Assembly (NCBI GenBank): GCA_964631325.1
Contig: CAZVWJ010000059.1
Span: 1-14,679, forward strand
Length of the DNA stretch: 14,679 nucleotides
DNA from: CAZVWJ01 sp964631325
Lineage (GTDB): Bacteria > T1Sed10-126
Reading direction: 5' to 3'
Both the position numbers and the translations under genes were made by a program. Below are positions 7,825 through 14,567 of this stretch, in pieces (the stretch's first letter is position 1; every line of letters starts with the position of its first letter). The notes beneath the pieces are model-generated. The model searched no databases and had not been told where the DNA came from. It worked only from the letters and a program-made list of their open reading frames with translations.

Positions 7825-7855
7825 ACTCTTCCCCCGTCGAGGGGGAAGAGTTTTT
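7825..7855 (+). terminator. Strong hairpin with T-run, terminator-like on the plus strand
   Basis: ACTCTTCCCCC (7825-7835) and GGGGGAAGAGT (7841-7851) form a perfect 11-bp stem with a 5-base loop. On the plus strand the stem runs into TTTT (7852-7855). On the minus strand it is followed by CATTTTG, a weaker tail, so it may also stop transcription coming from tadZ. No plus-strand gene is recognised upstream. Either it acts bidirectionally, or it is a palindromic repeat that mimics a terminator. Confidence 0.55.
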
Positions 7856-7887
7856 GGAGGAGACTCCTCAATTAAAGGTCTAAATCA

Positions 7888-7920
7888 AGCTGGCTTCCGG
7901 GGTCGGGGTCCCGGAATGAC
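7888..7920. repeat. REP-like palindrome
   Basis: TTCCGGG (7895-7901) and CCCGGAA (7910-7916) form a 7-bp stem with an 8-base loop. On the minus strand the outer context reads GTCATTCCGGG before and GGAAGCCAG after. This resembles the GTCATTCC...GGAATCCAG layout of widespread REP-type repeats in bacterial intergenic DNA. Only one copy is in the window, so repetitiveness cannot be shown here. Confidence 0.4.
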
Positions 7921-7951
7921 GTTTGATATTTTGTGTAAAGTGAGCGCTTTA

Positions 7952-7996
7952 AGCTGCCAGAGCTATTTATTTGTGAAGTCCGTTAGCTACCAGAGC
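7952..7996. repeat. Direct repeat pair AGCTRCCAGAGC
   Basis: AGCTGCCAGAGC (7952-7963) and AGCTACCAGAGC (7985-7996) match at 11 of 12 bases. Their starts are 33 bp apart, close to three helical turns. They begin eight bases beyond the tadZ stop. A regulator binding on one face of the helix is possible, but two copies are thin evidence. Confidence 0.3.
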
Positions 7997-8004
7997 CAGG
8001 AAAG

Positions 8005-9663
8005 TTATTCTTCGCCGGTGCTGACCACTATTGTTCCGGCCAGCTTGTCGTGCCAGGTCTGTTGTTTTTCATCCCACAGGGCCCACAAATAACCCAAGCC
8101 AAAAGGGAACATTGAAAGGAAGAGACCCAGCGTTCTTATAAAAGCGACGCCCAGGGGAATCGACTCCTGATCGGGAATTATAAGTTTTAAGTTCATCATT
8201 GCTTTACCGGGCGACTGACCCGAGAGATTAAAATAAGTGTAATATCCTCCAGCGGTAAGGGGACATAAAAACAGCGAAAAGATCCCGACCAATGTTCCCA
8301 ATGGACCGCCAAGGAACTGAAAAGAAAATACGGAAAGTGAAGCCAGAACCACAAATACGAGAAAAAGCAAACCACGGTCAATGAGCCCGGCAAATAAACG
8401 CCGATCAAGCGTGGGTAGTTCCCCCGCCTGAACAGAAGATTCTTCTTCTTCCTCTTCTACCAGGTCTTCTTCCCGATCAAAGTAATCACGGACGATATTC
8501 TTGGTCAATTCAAACAGTTCCTGTGAAAATTCTGCTTCCGGATGAGAGAGAACCACCGGAGTACCTTCATCAATCGAGGGCATTACGACGGCACCCTGGC
8601 TTGGTAATCTACCAATCATTTTTTCTTCCAGAGCCTCCTCCACCTCTTCAACCTGAAGCTCAGAGTCAGGGACATCACGGTTCATCAGAATTCTGACATT
8701 CTCTCGAGAAAGACCCAGGCTATCCATCAAATCAAGCATCAATTTACCGTTTTTAATAGTTGGAAGCTCAAGGGTAAGCAAAAGTAAAATAATATCTGAC
8801 TCTTCTACGGCAGCCATCACGGAGTCCGATATATGGGAGGAAGTGTCAATAATAACATAATCGTAATGCCGGCGCAAAGACTGAAGAATTTTGCGCACAT
8901 CATCAGCTTCTACATACTCAGCTTCTTCAGGCCGGGCCGGGGAAGAAAGTAGTTCCACACCCGAGGCTTCATGAGTATGCATATAATCCTCCAGCAATTC
9001 AGCGTCCACCCTCTCCTCCTGCTTGGCATCCCGGGCAAGGGAGGCGATCATGGTGGTCGGCTTCATGTCCATCAGGATAGCATCGTCGCCAAACTGAAGA
9101 TCAAGATCAACCAGCGCAACCCGTTTTTCTGTCTGTTTACGAAAAGAGCAGGCTAAATTAACGGCTAACAAGGAGCGGCCCACTCCTCCTTTAGTACTAA
9201 AAACAGAGAGAACTTTTCCCTGGCGCTTGGTTTTCCCGGCCGATCGGCCAGAAATTATTTCCGAGAATTTTTCCTGGCGCTGACGGGAAACAGAGACTAT
9301 GTCCTTGACCGCGGAAATCAGTTCATCCGCTTCCAGGGGCTGGACCAGGTAATCATAAGCCCCGGCTCGGACAAGCTTCTGGGCCTGTTCAGTTGCTTCC
9401 ATGTCCGGAACCAGCAAAAGAATTTCAAGCTGCGGAAATTCAATTGCCGCCTGTTTTACCAGGTTGAGAACTTCTTCTTCAGTCCCCAGACCAAGCGAGA
9501 GGACAAACAAATCCGGCTGATGTTCACGAAGGGAAGCAAGGCACTCGGCCGGTTCTTCCAGTTCAGCGGCCACTTCCATGGCCTGGTCGTGGAAGAGCAT
9601 TTTTTTGATGTCAATTCTTTTTTGGACGTCCGGGTGGGCGAGGACTATACTTACAGTTTCCAT
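8005..9663 (-). CDS. cpaE: TadZ/CpaE-type ATPase fused to an RDD membrane domain
   Basis: A 552-residue protein with three parts. Residues 1-125 resemble a response-regulator receiver but are degenerate: Ser56 stands where the phospho-acceptor Asp is expected (DLFVLSL), and Gln108 replaces the usual Lys before Pro (YLVQPL). Residues 148-395 are a ParA/MinD-like ATPase with a deviant Walker A, KGGVGRS (158-164), having Arg in place of the second Lys; DLDLQFGDD (186-194) and YVIIDTSS (269-276) follow. TadZ/CpaE proteins place the Tad machine at its site in the cell. An acidic linker (about 398-409) leads to an RDD domain (about 417-547): RRLFAGLIDR, two or three membrane segments, GQSPGKAMMNLKLI (482-495) and WHDKLAGTIVV. 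The RDD tail is not part of standard TadZ. The ATG at 9663 has GAGG eight bases upstream and lies 17 bp after the secretin gene. Confidence 0.92.
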   Translation of the reverse strand: METVSIVLAHPDVQKRIDIKKMLFHDQAMEVAAELEEPAECLASLREHQPDLFVLSLGLGTEEEVLNLVKQAAIEFPQLEILLLVPDMEATEQAQKLVRAGAYDYLVQPLEADELISAVKDIVSVSRQRQEKFSEIISGRSAGKTKRQGKVLSVFSTKGGVGRSLLAVNLACSFRKQTEKRVALVDLDLQFGDDAILMDMKPTTMIASLARDAKQEERVDAELLEDYMHTHEASGVELLSSPARPEEAEYVEADDVRKILQSLRRHYDYVIIDTSSHISDSVMAAVEESDIILLLLTLELPTIKNGKLMLDLMDSLGLSRENVRILMNRDVPDSELQVEEVEEALEEKMIGRLPSQGAVVMPSIDEGTPVVLSHPEAEFSQELFELTKNIVRDYFDREEDLVEEEEEESSVQAGELPTLDRRLFAGLIDRGLLFLVFVVLASLSVFSFQFLGGPLGTLVGIFSLFLCPLTAGGYYTYFNLSGQSPGKAMMNLKLIIPDQESIPLGVAFIRTLGLFLSMFPFGLGYLWALWDEKQQTWHDKLAGTIVVSTGEE

Positions 9664-9679
9664 CAGTTAAGCCTCACGA

Positions 9680-11311
9680 TTAATCCATATCCGTGGGGGG
9701 AGAATCAGAAACAGAGGCGTTGGCGGGAAGTGTATCGGAACCAATAATAGAATTCTTCCTTCCCGCTGTTGTATCTCCTGACTGATTGGGAAGTCCCCGA
9801 TCATTTTCGGTTAGCCGAACAATTTCTGCCGTTAAAAAGATAGTTATTTTGCTATTTGCTTTAGACTTTGTATTTTGTGAGAAGAAGAGACTCCCAATCA
9901 AAGGTATTTGACCAAGCAGCGGAACCTGATCCTGGCTTGAATCGGTCTGTTCTCGATTTAAGCCCCCTATTACAAGGGTTTGTTCATCCCGTAAAGCCAC
10001 GTTTAATTCAGCAGTTCTTCGATCAACAGTAGGAGTATAAAAAGGATACTGATTACTGGCCGCCTGCTGGATAATGGGGTCACCAAGATCAATAATTTTC
10101 ATCTCCGCGGTTAGGTCAAGCTGAATCACATCAGACCGCCCAATTAAGGGAGTGGCCTGTAAAGTAATCCCCCCTTCTTTGGTTTCCACAATGGGAGTTA
10201 CATTTAACCCGCCCCCGTCAGTTTGACTGACGTTCCAGCCGGCAGTATAGCTCTGTTCGTTAACTATCTCTAACACAGCTTCCTGTTGGTTGCGAGTCAT
10301 TACGTTCGGGGAGGAAATCAGGTTCACCAGCCCCTCGGATTCCAGGAATTGCATAGTTGCGGTAAGATTAAAAGCATTGGCGGGGTCAACCAGGTCCAGT
10401 TGAAGACCACCTACGTTATCAACTTTTCCCAGTTCGGGACTCAACGCAGCGTTGAGGTTCTGACCATCAACAGAGCCTTCATAATCCCAGTTTATCCCCA
10501 TCTGCCGTTCAGCCTCATCAGTCATTTCAACAAACTTTGCTTCAATTCTGACCTGGGCCACGGTTTTAACGTCTATTTTTTTAAGAAAACTCACAATTTG
10601 TTGAACTTTATCTACTTTATCCACAAGCATCAGGGAATTGGTTTCTTCATCAATAATAACTTTACCCTTATCCGTCAGCATTGCCTCAACTTTCTTCTTC
10701 ATCTCGTTCACAGGACGATTGGCCAGTTTTATGCGCCGGGTGTACATGGCCTTTTGACCGGGAACATCAATACGATCCAAAAGACGTTCGACTTTATCAA
10801 GAATTGAGGGGGGAGCAAGAACAAAAATTTTACCGGCTGCCGGATCCGAAAGGACAACTTCCCCCCGTTTCTTCAAAAGCTGCTCAAGGTAATTCTCAAA
10901 CTCTGAAATTTCTCGATACTGGGGGGACAAAACCCGAAGCTCCATTCCCGTATCTTGCTGATCAAGCGCTTTTAAAACATCAGTACTTCTATTTTCCGGT
11001 AATTCACGAATCCGGAGCAAGTATTTACGAAGCCCTCTTTCAGTCCAGATATGAAGTGTTGACCGGCCAATTTGTTTTCCAAAAATAAGCAACTGTCGAG
11101 CATTTATAACCTGAACCCGAGCAACTTTTTCATTCCCAAGAACCACCCGTTTAATCGGGGAGGAAACACTTAAAACAGAGGCTGAATCAAGCGGGGCCTC
11201 TATTTGCCGCGGGGAAGCAGAGTCCACCGCCTGAAAGCTCCCAAGCAGGCAAAAAGTTATAATTGAAGTAGTGAAAAGGAGGAAAGCAAAGATTTTAAAA
11301 TTAATATCCAT
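9680..11311 (-). CDS. cpaC: Tad outer-membrane secretin CpaC/RcpA
   Basis: A 543-residue secretin that forms the outer-membrane channel for the Flp pilus. Residues 1 to about 32 are a signal peptide. A pilus-formation N-terminal domain spans about 38-103 (LGNEKVARVQV...LLIFGKQIGRSTLHIW). Two secretin N-type subdomains follow at about 127-184 and 189-247, each ending in a 'LLDRIDV' or 'FLKKIDV' element. The secretin core (about 254-500) contains VEMTDEAERQMGINW, SSPNVMTRNQQEAVLEI, TLVIGGL and the diagnostic VPLLGQIPLIGSLF (463-476). The C-terminal 40 residues are polar and low complexity. There is no lipobox at Cys21. The start ATG overlaps the cpaB stop in TAATG, so the two are translationally coupled. 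Length is typical for the family. Its presence shows that the organism has an outer membrane. Confidence 0.96.
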   Translation of the reverse strand: MDINFKIFAFLLFTTSIITFCLLGSFQAVDSASPRQIEAPLDSASVLSVSSPIKRVVLGNEKVARVQVINARQLLIFGKQIGRSTLHIWTERGLRKYLLRIRELPENRSTDVLKALDQQDTGMELRVLSPQYREISEFENYLEQLLKKRGEVVLSDPAAGKIFVLAPPSILDKVERLLDRIDVPGQKAMYTRRIKLANRPVNEMKKKVEAMLTDKGKVIIDEETNSLMLVDKVDKVQQIVSFLKKIDVKTVAQVRIEAKFVEMTDEAERQMGINWDYEGSVDGQNLNAALSPELGKVDNVGGLQLDLVDPANAFNLTATMQFLESEGLVNLISSPNVMTRNQQEAVLEIVNEQSYTAGWNVSQTDGGGLNVTPIVETKEGGITLQATPLIGRSDVIQLDLTAEMKIIDLGDPIIQQAASNQYPFYTPTVDRRTAELNVALRDEQTLVIGGLNREQTDSSQDQVPLLGQIPLIGSLFFSQNTKSKANSKITIFLTAEIVRLTENDRGLPNQSGDTTAGRKNSIIGSDTLPANASVSDSPPTDMD

Positions 11312-12558
11312 TAGTATCCCGGTACCCTGTAAGTTTCTTCATCTTCACCCTGAATTACTTTAACAGAATGGGACTCCAGAAATTCCTCGGCCTCTTTGTG
11401 ACCACGCGGATTAAACAATTCAAGGTTAGTCATTTTTCTCAAACCGTAATTGCTCTCCTGAATACGGGGACGCAAAATCAGGTAAAAATTCATACTTCTT
11501 TTTTCACTTTTCATCCCCTGGATAAGACTGATTTTTTCCGCTTCTTTTAGAGAAACGGCAAGAGTGATTCCATTATAGGTTACTTTGCCGCCCCCCTTTT
11601 TTCCACTTTTCTTTTTTTCAAGGGTTTTTTTACTCCAAATATTTCCATTCCGCTGGTTCAAAGCCAATACTTCCGCAGCATCTGCTACTTTCTGAAGCAC
11701 ATGGAGGCTTTCGCCCCCTGTGATTTCCTGCTTCCCACCAAAACCAGGAGTTTTGGGCTGATATACATAAAGATCAATAAAATCACCCGGTCGCAACTGA
11801 TAGGCGATAAATTTTGAAACATCGACAGATATTTTTACAGCCCGCTTGTAGAGGGGGATAAAGTAAGAAAGTTGTTTTTTGCCTTTATACAAATCACTTT
11901 TTCTTAAAACATCGCCGGGAGATTTATGACGTTTTATTGCCTGACTAACGACTTTCTCCGGATCAGAAATTGCGTCCTCGGGAAAAACCGGGCGGGAAAC
12001 CACTTTAAGCTGTTCGGTGCGAACCAGAGTATTAGTTTTTATGGGGCGGGCGGCAACAACCACATTTTTTTCTTCATTGTAGACGTGACTGGAGAGGACA
12101 GCTACATTGGCCGGAATTCCTGAACGGACCATCTTGCCAAGCAGGGATTCCATATTTTCAACAGCTTTATCCGGTTTTTTATTCACTTTAGCCATTTTGA
12201 GCATAGATTTATCCAACCGGTTGCCGGCCGGGACTGAATGGATTGATTTAACTATTTTAAATTTATCTCGTAAATCCGCAGGAGTCAGCTTGGAATTTTT
12301 ATTGAGGTCCCGATCGGCAACCCTGCCAACAATTTTTTCGGAGTCAGTGATGTACTTTTTTTCCACAGGATCACTGAATTGTTTCATCTTCAAAAGATTA
12401 CCGGTAATTTTTTGGTTTTCGGAAACATTACGAGTTAAGACAGGGGCGGGATAAGTTTTACTGCTGCTCAAATAAAAAGCAGCAAACATGGCAAGGACAA
12501 GAAAAGCCGCAACTATGAACAAAGTGACTGCTATAATAATCATTGTCCGGTTCTGCAT
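11311..12558 (-). CDS. cpaB: Tad assembly protein CpaB/RcpC with repeated SAF-like units
   Basis: A 415-residue protein with one N-terminal membrane segment (about 6-30), acting in the periplasm beside the secretin. The C-terminal RcpC domain starts near 230 (LSYFIPLYKRAVKISVDVSKFIAYQLRPGDFIDLYVY) and includes NGITLAVSLKEAEKISLIQ (about 337-355). Between them three consecutive stretches, about 39-98, 101-160 and 165-224, each look like a SAF (beta-clip) unit. Each begins with a short beta strand and an 'xVxxNxxl' or 'PAGNRLDKSML' turn, and ends with 'GRVAxRDL..NSKLTPADL' or 'SPGDVLRKSDL'. Usual CpaB proteins are around 250-300 residues, with one or two such units. A Lys-rich stretch (316-327) interrupts the C-terminal domain. 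The ATG at 12558 has AGGGTG eight bases upstream. It heads the cpaB-cpaC-tadZ module. Confidence 0.93.
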   Translation of the reverse strand: MQNRTMIIIAVTLFIVAAFLVLAMFAAFYLSSSKTYPAPVLTRNVSENQKITGNLLKMKQFSDPVEKKYITDSEKIVGRVADRDLNKNSKLTPADLRDKFKIVKSIHSVPAGNRLDKSMLKMAKVNKKPDKAVENMESLLGKMVRSGIPANVAVLSSHVYNEEKNVVVAARPIKTNTLVRTEQLKVVSRPVFPEDAISDPEKVVSQAIKRHKSPGDVLRKSDLYKGKKQLSYFIPLYKRAVKISVDVSKFIAYQLRPGDFIDLYVYQPKTPGFGGKQEITGGESLHVLQKVADAAEVLALNQRNGNIWSKKTLEKKKSGKKGGGKVTYNGITLAVSLKEAEKISLIQGMKSEKRSMNFYLILRPRIQESNYGLRKMTNLELFNPRGHKEAEEFLESHSVKVIQGEDEETYRVPGY

Positions 12559-12566
12559 TTACCTGG

Positions 12567-12572
12567 CACCCT
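12567..12572 (-). promoter_or_regulatory. Ribosome binding site of cpaB
   Basis: The minus strand reads AGGGTG, eight bases before the ATG at 12558. This supports that start over later in-frame ATG codons. Confidence 0.5.
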
Positions 12573-12631
12573 GGTTAAAAAATAGAATATCTAAATGCAG
12601 TCTCCATTATTTCTTATATACACTCACAAAT

Positions 12632-12659
12632 AATATAGCACATATTTTAGTGGTGTAAA
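12632..12659 (-). promoter_or_regulatory. Predicted promoter of cpaB-cpaC-tadZ
   Basis: On the minus strand TTTACA (12654-12659, five of six matches to TTGACA) is followed after 16 bases by TATATT (12632-12637, five of six). TGC just before the -10 also fits an extended -10. The cpaB start codon lies about 73 bases beyond the -10. The surrounding 160-bp gap is markedly AT-rich compared with the genes. Confidence 0.6.
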
Positions 12660-12669
12660 ACAATTAATC

Positions 12670-12694
12670 TGGCAAAAATAAGATTTTTTTACCA
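12670..12694 (-). terminator. Weak hairpin after the second tadE-like gene
   Basis: On the minus strand TGGTAAAAA and TTTTTGCCA can pair as a 9-bp stem including one G-T pair, with a 7-base loop, about 25 bases after the stop codon. The stem is AT-rich and no T-run follows it, so termination would be inefficient at best. It is listed because it lies at a probable module boundary. Confidence 0.2.
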
Positions 12695-12718
12695 AACCCC
12701 TTTTCGCAGAGAGCTTAC

Positions 12719-13537
12719 TTAAGGACCAACAACAGGATTCTGGTTCAACCTATTGTCACCGTGATCAAATTTATCCTCTACTCCGTCGTTATCGAAATCA
12801 TAGGGAAAATTATCATTACCGAGGGAAGTCCCATCACCGTCGGGGTCAGCGTTTCCGGCAGTATCTAACTGTCCGGTCCCGTCGCGATGCATCGGGTGAA
12901 CCCAGGGGGTATCGCTCGTTTGATCGAGATAATAGAGTACATACTCCGCTTCCCGCGAATCAGCCAAACCGTCCCGATCCATGTCATTGGGCGCCTGAAT
13001 GGTGTGAGAGCCAACGATGGGATTAGTGGCGGTAATCGGGCCCAGGAAAGGGATATAGATACCGATTCTATAAACAATTCCCACCCTGATTTCATACCGC
13101 TGGGCCCAGAAGATATACTCGGCAACATTTTTTTTACCGGGGGACAGCTCAGTATGGTCGGCAAACGGAAAAGCCATGCCGGGGAGGGGCGCAATCATCT
13201 GGTCTGTTTTCGGGTTCCGGACTTCAACTATTACTCCCTGTTTAGAGACCTTTTGCGCGAGAAAAGCACCGGCCAGCAAATTATCTGTTTCCCGAACTAA
13301 AGTTGCCTTAATTTTTGAAATTGGTGCTCCCCAGGACGCATAAATTGCAGCATTGTTGACCGCCTGATTTATAACAGATATATTGTGAAGAAAAGCACCG
13401 GTTTCATAAATTCCAATACCAATCATCAGACAAAGAAGGACCACTAACATTAACTCGACTATTGCCTGCCCCGCTTCAGAATTCCTCAGGGCCTGAGACA
13501 ATTTATTAGTGAGCCAGCGGATTATTTGGATGATCAT
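12719..13537 (-). CDS. Second TadE-like minor pilin with Asp-rich C-terminal repeats
   Basis: Starting at ATG 13537 the protein has 272 residues. This start is chosen because GGGAGGAT (13545-13552) lies seven bases upstream. A longer frame, opening at 13612, would run over 100 bp into the preceding gene without a better site. Residues 20-52 are the TadE N-terminus: NSEAGQAIVELMLVVLLCLMIGIGIYETGAFL, with the conserved Glu after the membrane-proximal Gly-Gln. Such pseudopilins are processed at the inner membrane and incorporated in or near the Flp pilus. After a periplasmic region (about 53-182) come Asp-rich motifs: DMDRDGLADSRE (185-196), DPDGDGTSLGND (231-242) and DFDNDGVEDKFD (247-258). They resemble thrombospondin type 3 calcium-binding repeats. 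Typical TadE proteins are about 130-200 residues, so this tail is extra. It overlaps the previous gene by 32 bp. Confidence 0.87.
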   Translation of the reverse strand: MIIQIIRWLTNKLSQALRNSEAGQAIVELMLVVLLCLMIGIGIYETGAFLHNISVINQAVNNAAIYASWGAPISKIKATLVRETDNLLAGAFLAQKVSKQGVIVEVRNPKTDQMIAPLPGMAFPFADHTELSPGKKNVAEYIFWAQRYEIRVGIVYRIGIYIPFLGPITATNPIVGSHTIQAPNDMDRDGLADSREAEYVLYYLDQTSDTPWVHPMHRDGTGQLDTAGNADPDGDGTSLGNDNFPYDFDNDGVEDKFDHGDNRLNQNPVVGP

Positions 13538-14432
13538 CGAATTTATCCTCCCAGCCATCGTTATCCATGTCGTATTCCACCCGAATATCCAGCATAAATT
13601 CGTCGCGCCCACTGTTTTTCACGGGCCAGCTCGGAACCTTTCGACGAAATAGCTTAGAGGGAGCCTCACTTTTATCGTCCCAGATCGGAGGAGCGTGGTA
13701 GGTACCACCGAACCATTCTTCCCACCAGCGCCCATCCGGATCCTGGTTTGCTGCTCCGGCAAGTGGTAAAGAGGGCTGGCGGCTGATAAAATAACCGGCA
13801 CCAACGGCATTATTCATGTAAGCGACGGTCAGGGTATCACCGGACCATTTAATTCCATCCCCGTCCGCATCGGTATCAGAACCGTCAAACCTGTATTCAT
13901 CTACCGTGCCGTTGTTATCGTGATCGTTAGGATTAGTATTCGGAAAAAACTGGTAACCATCACAGCTCTTCCCCGGTCCTTCCAGGCTATCTTTACAGCC
14001 GTCACGGTCCTGATCATTTTGCTGGACAATCAAGGTCCGACTGCGGACCGGCAGTTCTACCGTAAACTGGTACATACCAAGCAGAGAGAAACCAAAAATA
14101 GAGTCCATGGAGACACGGACTTCCCGACCATCAACGCGGTGCATTTCCCTTTCAGGTTTTACCTGGATTGGCTGAGGATGGGCAATAAAAGTTAAGGTGG
14201 GAAAATAGCGACTTGTAACAATCTGGCCGGCAGATTCTTTTATTTCACTGTTGGAAGCTCCAAGGCCCGCCTGCCGAGCTCCCCTGGCAACGGCGTGATA
14301 AAAGAGGTTATGATTATAGATAAGAATCCCGAGATCAATAACAAAAAATATGAACAGGACAAAAACAACAAAGGAAAGAGCGAATTCCACCATATACTGT
14401 CCTTGCTCATCAGCAATGGCCCGGAGACTCAA
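13506..14432 (-). CDS. First TadE-like minor pilin with thrombospondin-3-like calcium motifs
   Basis: A 308-residue protein. Residues 8-50 are a TadE N-terminus: DEQGQYMVEFAL, a hydrophobic helix (about 16-38), IDLGILIYNHNLFYHAVARGARQAG. A periplasmic pilin-like domain follows to about 135. The rest is an unusual tail with Asp/Gly/Asn-rich motifs DQDRDGCKD (140-148), NDHDNNGTVDE (169-179), DTDADGDG (186-193) and DMDNDGWEDKFDD (288-300), typical of Ca-binding thrombospondin type 3 repeats. Two cysteines (146 and 157) flank the first motif region. The start is TTG at 14432: the frame matches the protein, and GGAGG (14442-14446) is nine bases upstream. An ATG four bases further upstream is out of frame. 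TadE-like proteins join the Flp pilus or its base. It opens the locus, 36 bp after a miniature element. Confidence 0.88.
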   Translation of the reverse strand: MSLRAIADEQGQYMVEFALSFVVFVLFIFFVIDLGILIYNHNLFYHAVARGARQAGLGASNSEIKESAGQIVTSRYFPTLTFIAHPQPIQVKPEREMHRVDGREVRVSMDSIFGFSLLGMYQFTVELPVRSRTLIVQQNDQDRDGCKDSLEGPGKSCDGYQFFPNTNPNDHDNNGTVDEYRFDGSDTDADGDGIKWSGDTLTVAYMNNAVGAGYFISRQPSLPLAGAANQDPDGRWWEEWFGGTYHAPPIWDDKSEAPSKLFRRKVPSWPVKNSGRDEFMLDIRVEYDMDNDGWEDKFDDHPNNPLAH

Positions 14433-14441
14433 GCATATAGA

Positions 14442-14446
14442 CCTCC
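14442..14446 (-). promoter_or_regulatory. Ribosome binding site deciding a TTG start
   Basis: The minus strand reads GGAGG, nine bases before TTG 14432 and five bases before an out-of-frame ATG (14434-14436). That ATG would give only an eight-codon peptide before a stop. The coding frame of the TadE-like protein requires the TTG or a later start. Confidence 0.6.
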
Positions 14447-14460
14447 ATTAACCGCAAACT

Positions 14461-14468
14461 AAAATAAG
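14461..14468. repeat. Left 8-bp target-site duplication
   Basis: AAAATAAG immediately abuts the left end of the miniature element and is repeated exactly at 14568-14575, abutting the right end. Exact 8-bp duplications flanking terminal inverted repeats are the footprint of transposition. Confidence 0.75.
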
Positions 14469-14567
14469 GTAACTACTCAGCTATCCTCTTTCCCCTGGCG
14501 GGAGAGGGCCTGTCTTGCGTACGTCAGGCCCCCCCATCAAGGAAGAAAAAATTAGGTGAGTAGTTAC
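14469..14567. mobile_element. 99-bp IS66-like miniature inverted-repeat element
   Basis: The ends are GTAACTACTCAGCTA (14469-14483) and the complement of 14553-14567, matching at 14 of 15 bases with the outer 11 perfect. Exact 8-bp direct repeats AAAATAAG flank it. GTAA tips and 8-bp duplications are family traits of IS66-type elements, so a non-autonomous IS66-like MITE is the best reading. Internally there is a hairpin of GGGCCTG (14506-14512) with CAGGCCC (14525-14531). It has no coding capacity. It occupies most of the space in which a tadE1 promoter would be expected, yet I see no convincing promoter inside it. Confidence 0.78.

Larger units (their letters stand above)
7691..8004. other. 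314-bp gap between tadZ and cpaF: hairpins, repeats and promoter
   Basis: No coding frame is supported on either strand. Reading on the minus strand after the tadZ stop, the gap contains a pair of 12-bp direct repeats, a REP-like palindrome, a small 5-bp hairpin (7857-7861 with 7865-7869), a strong 11-bp hairpin, and an extended -10 promoter before cpaF. The layout is that of a boundary between two transcription units. Confidence 0.6.

Noticed and set aside
7895..7916. REP-like palindrome as the terminator of tadZ
   Set aside because: It has no T-run on the minus strand; the stronger hairpin at 7825-7851 is the better, though still imperfect, candidate.
10286..10807. Plus-strand open frame of 173 codons opposite the secretin gene
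   Set aside because: The secretin frame is continuous and conserved here, and the antisense product has no family features.
13538..13612. Longer version of the second TadE-like gene, starting at 13612
   Set aside because: It would extend over 100 bp into the preceding gene and add a segment not found in TadE proteins, whereas ATG 13537 has an excellent ribosome binding site.
14469..14567. Outward promoter carried by the miniature element
   Set aside because: The best candidate -10 near its tadE1-proximal end (TATTTT) has no acceptable -35 at proper spacing, so no promoter is called.
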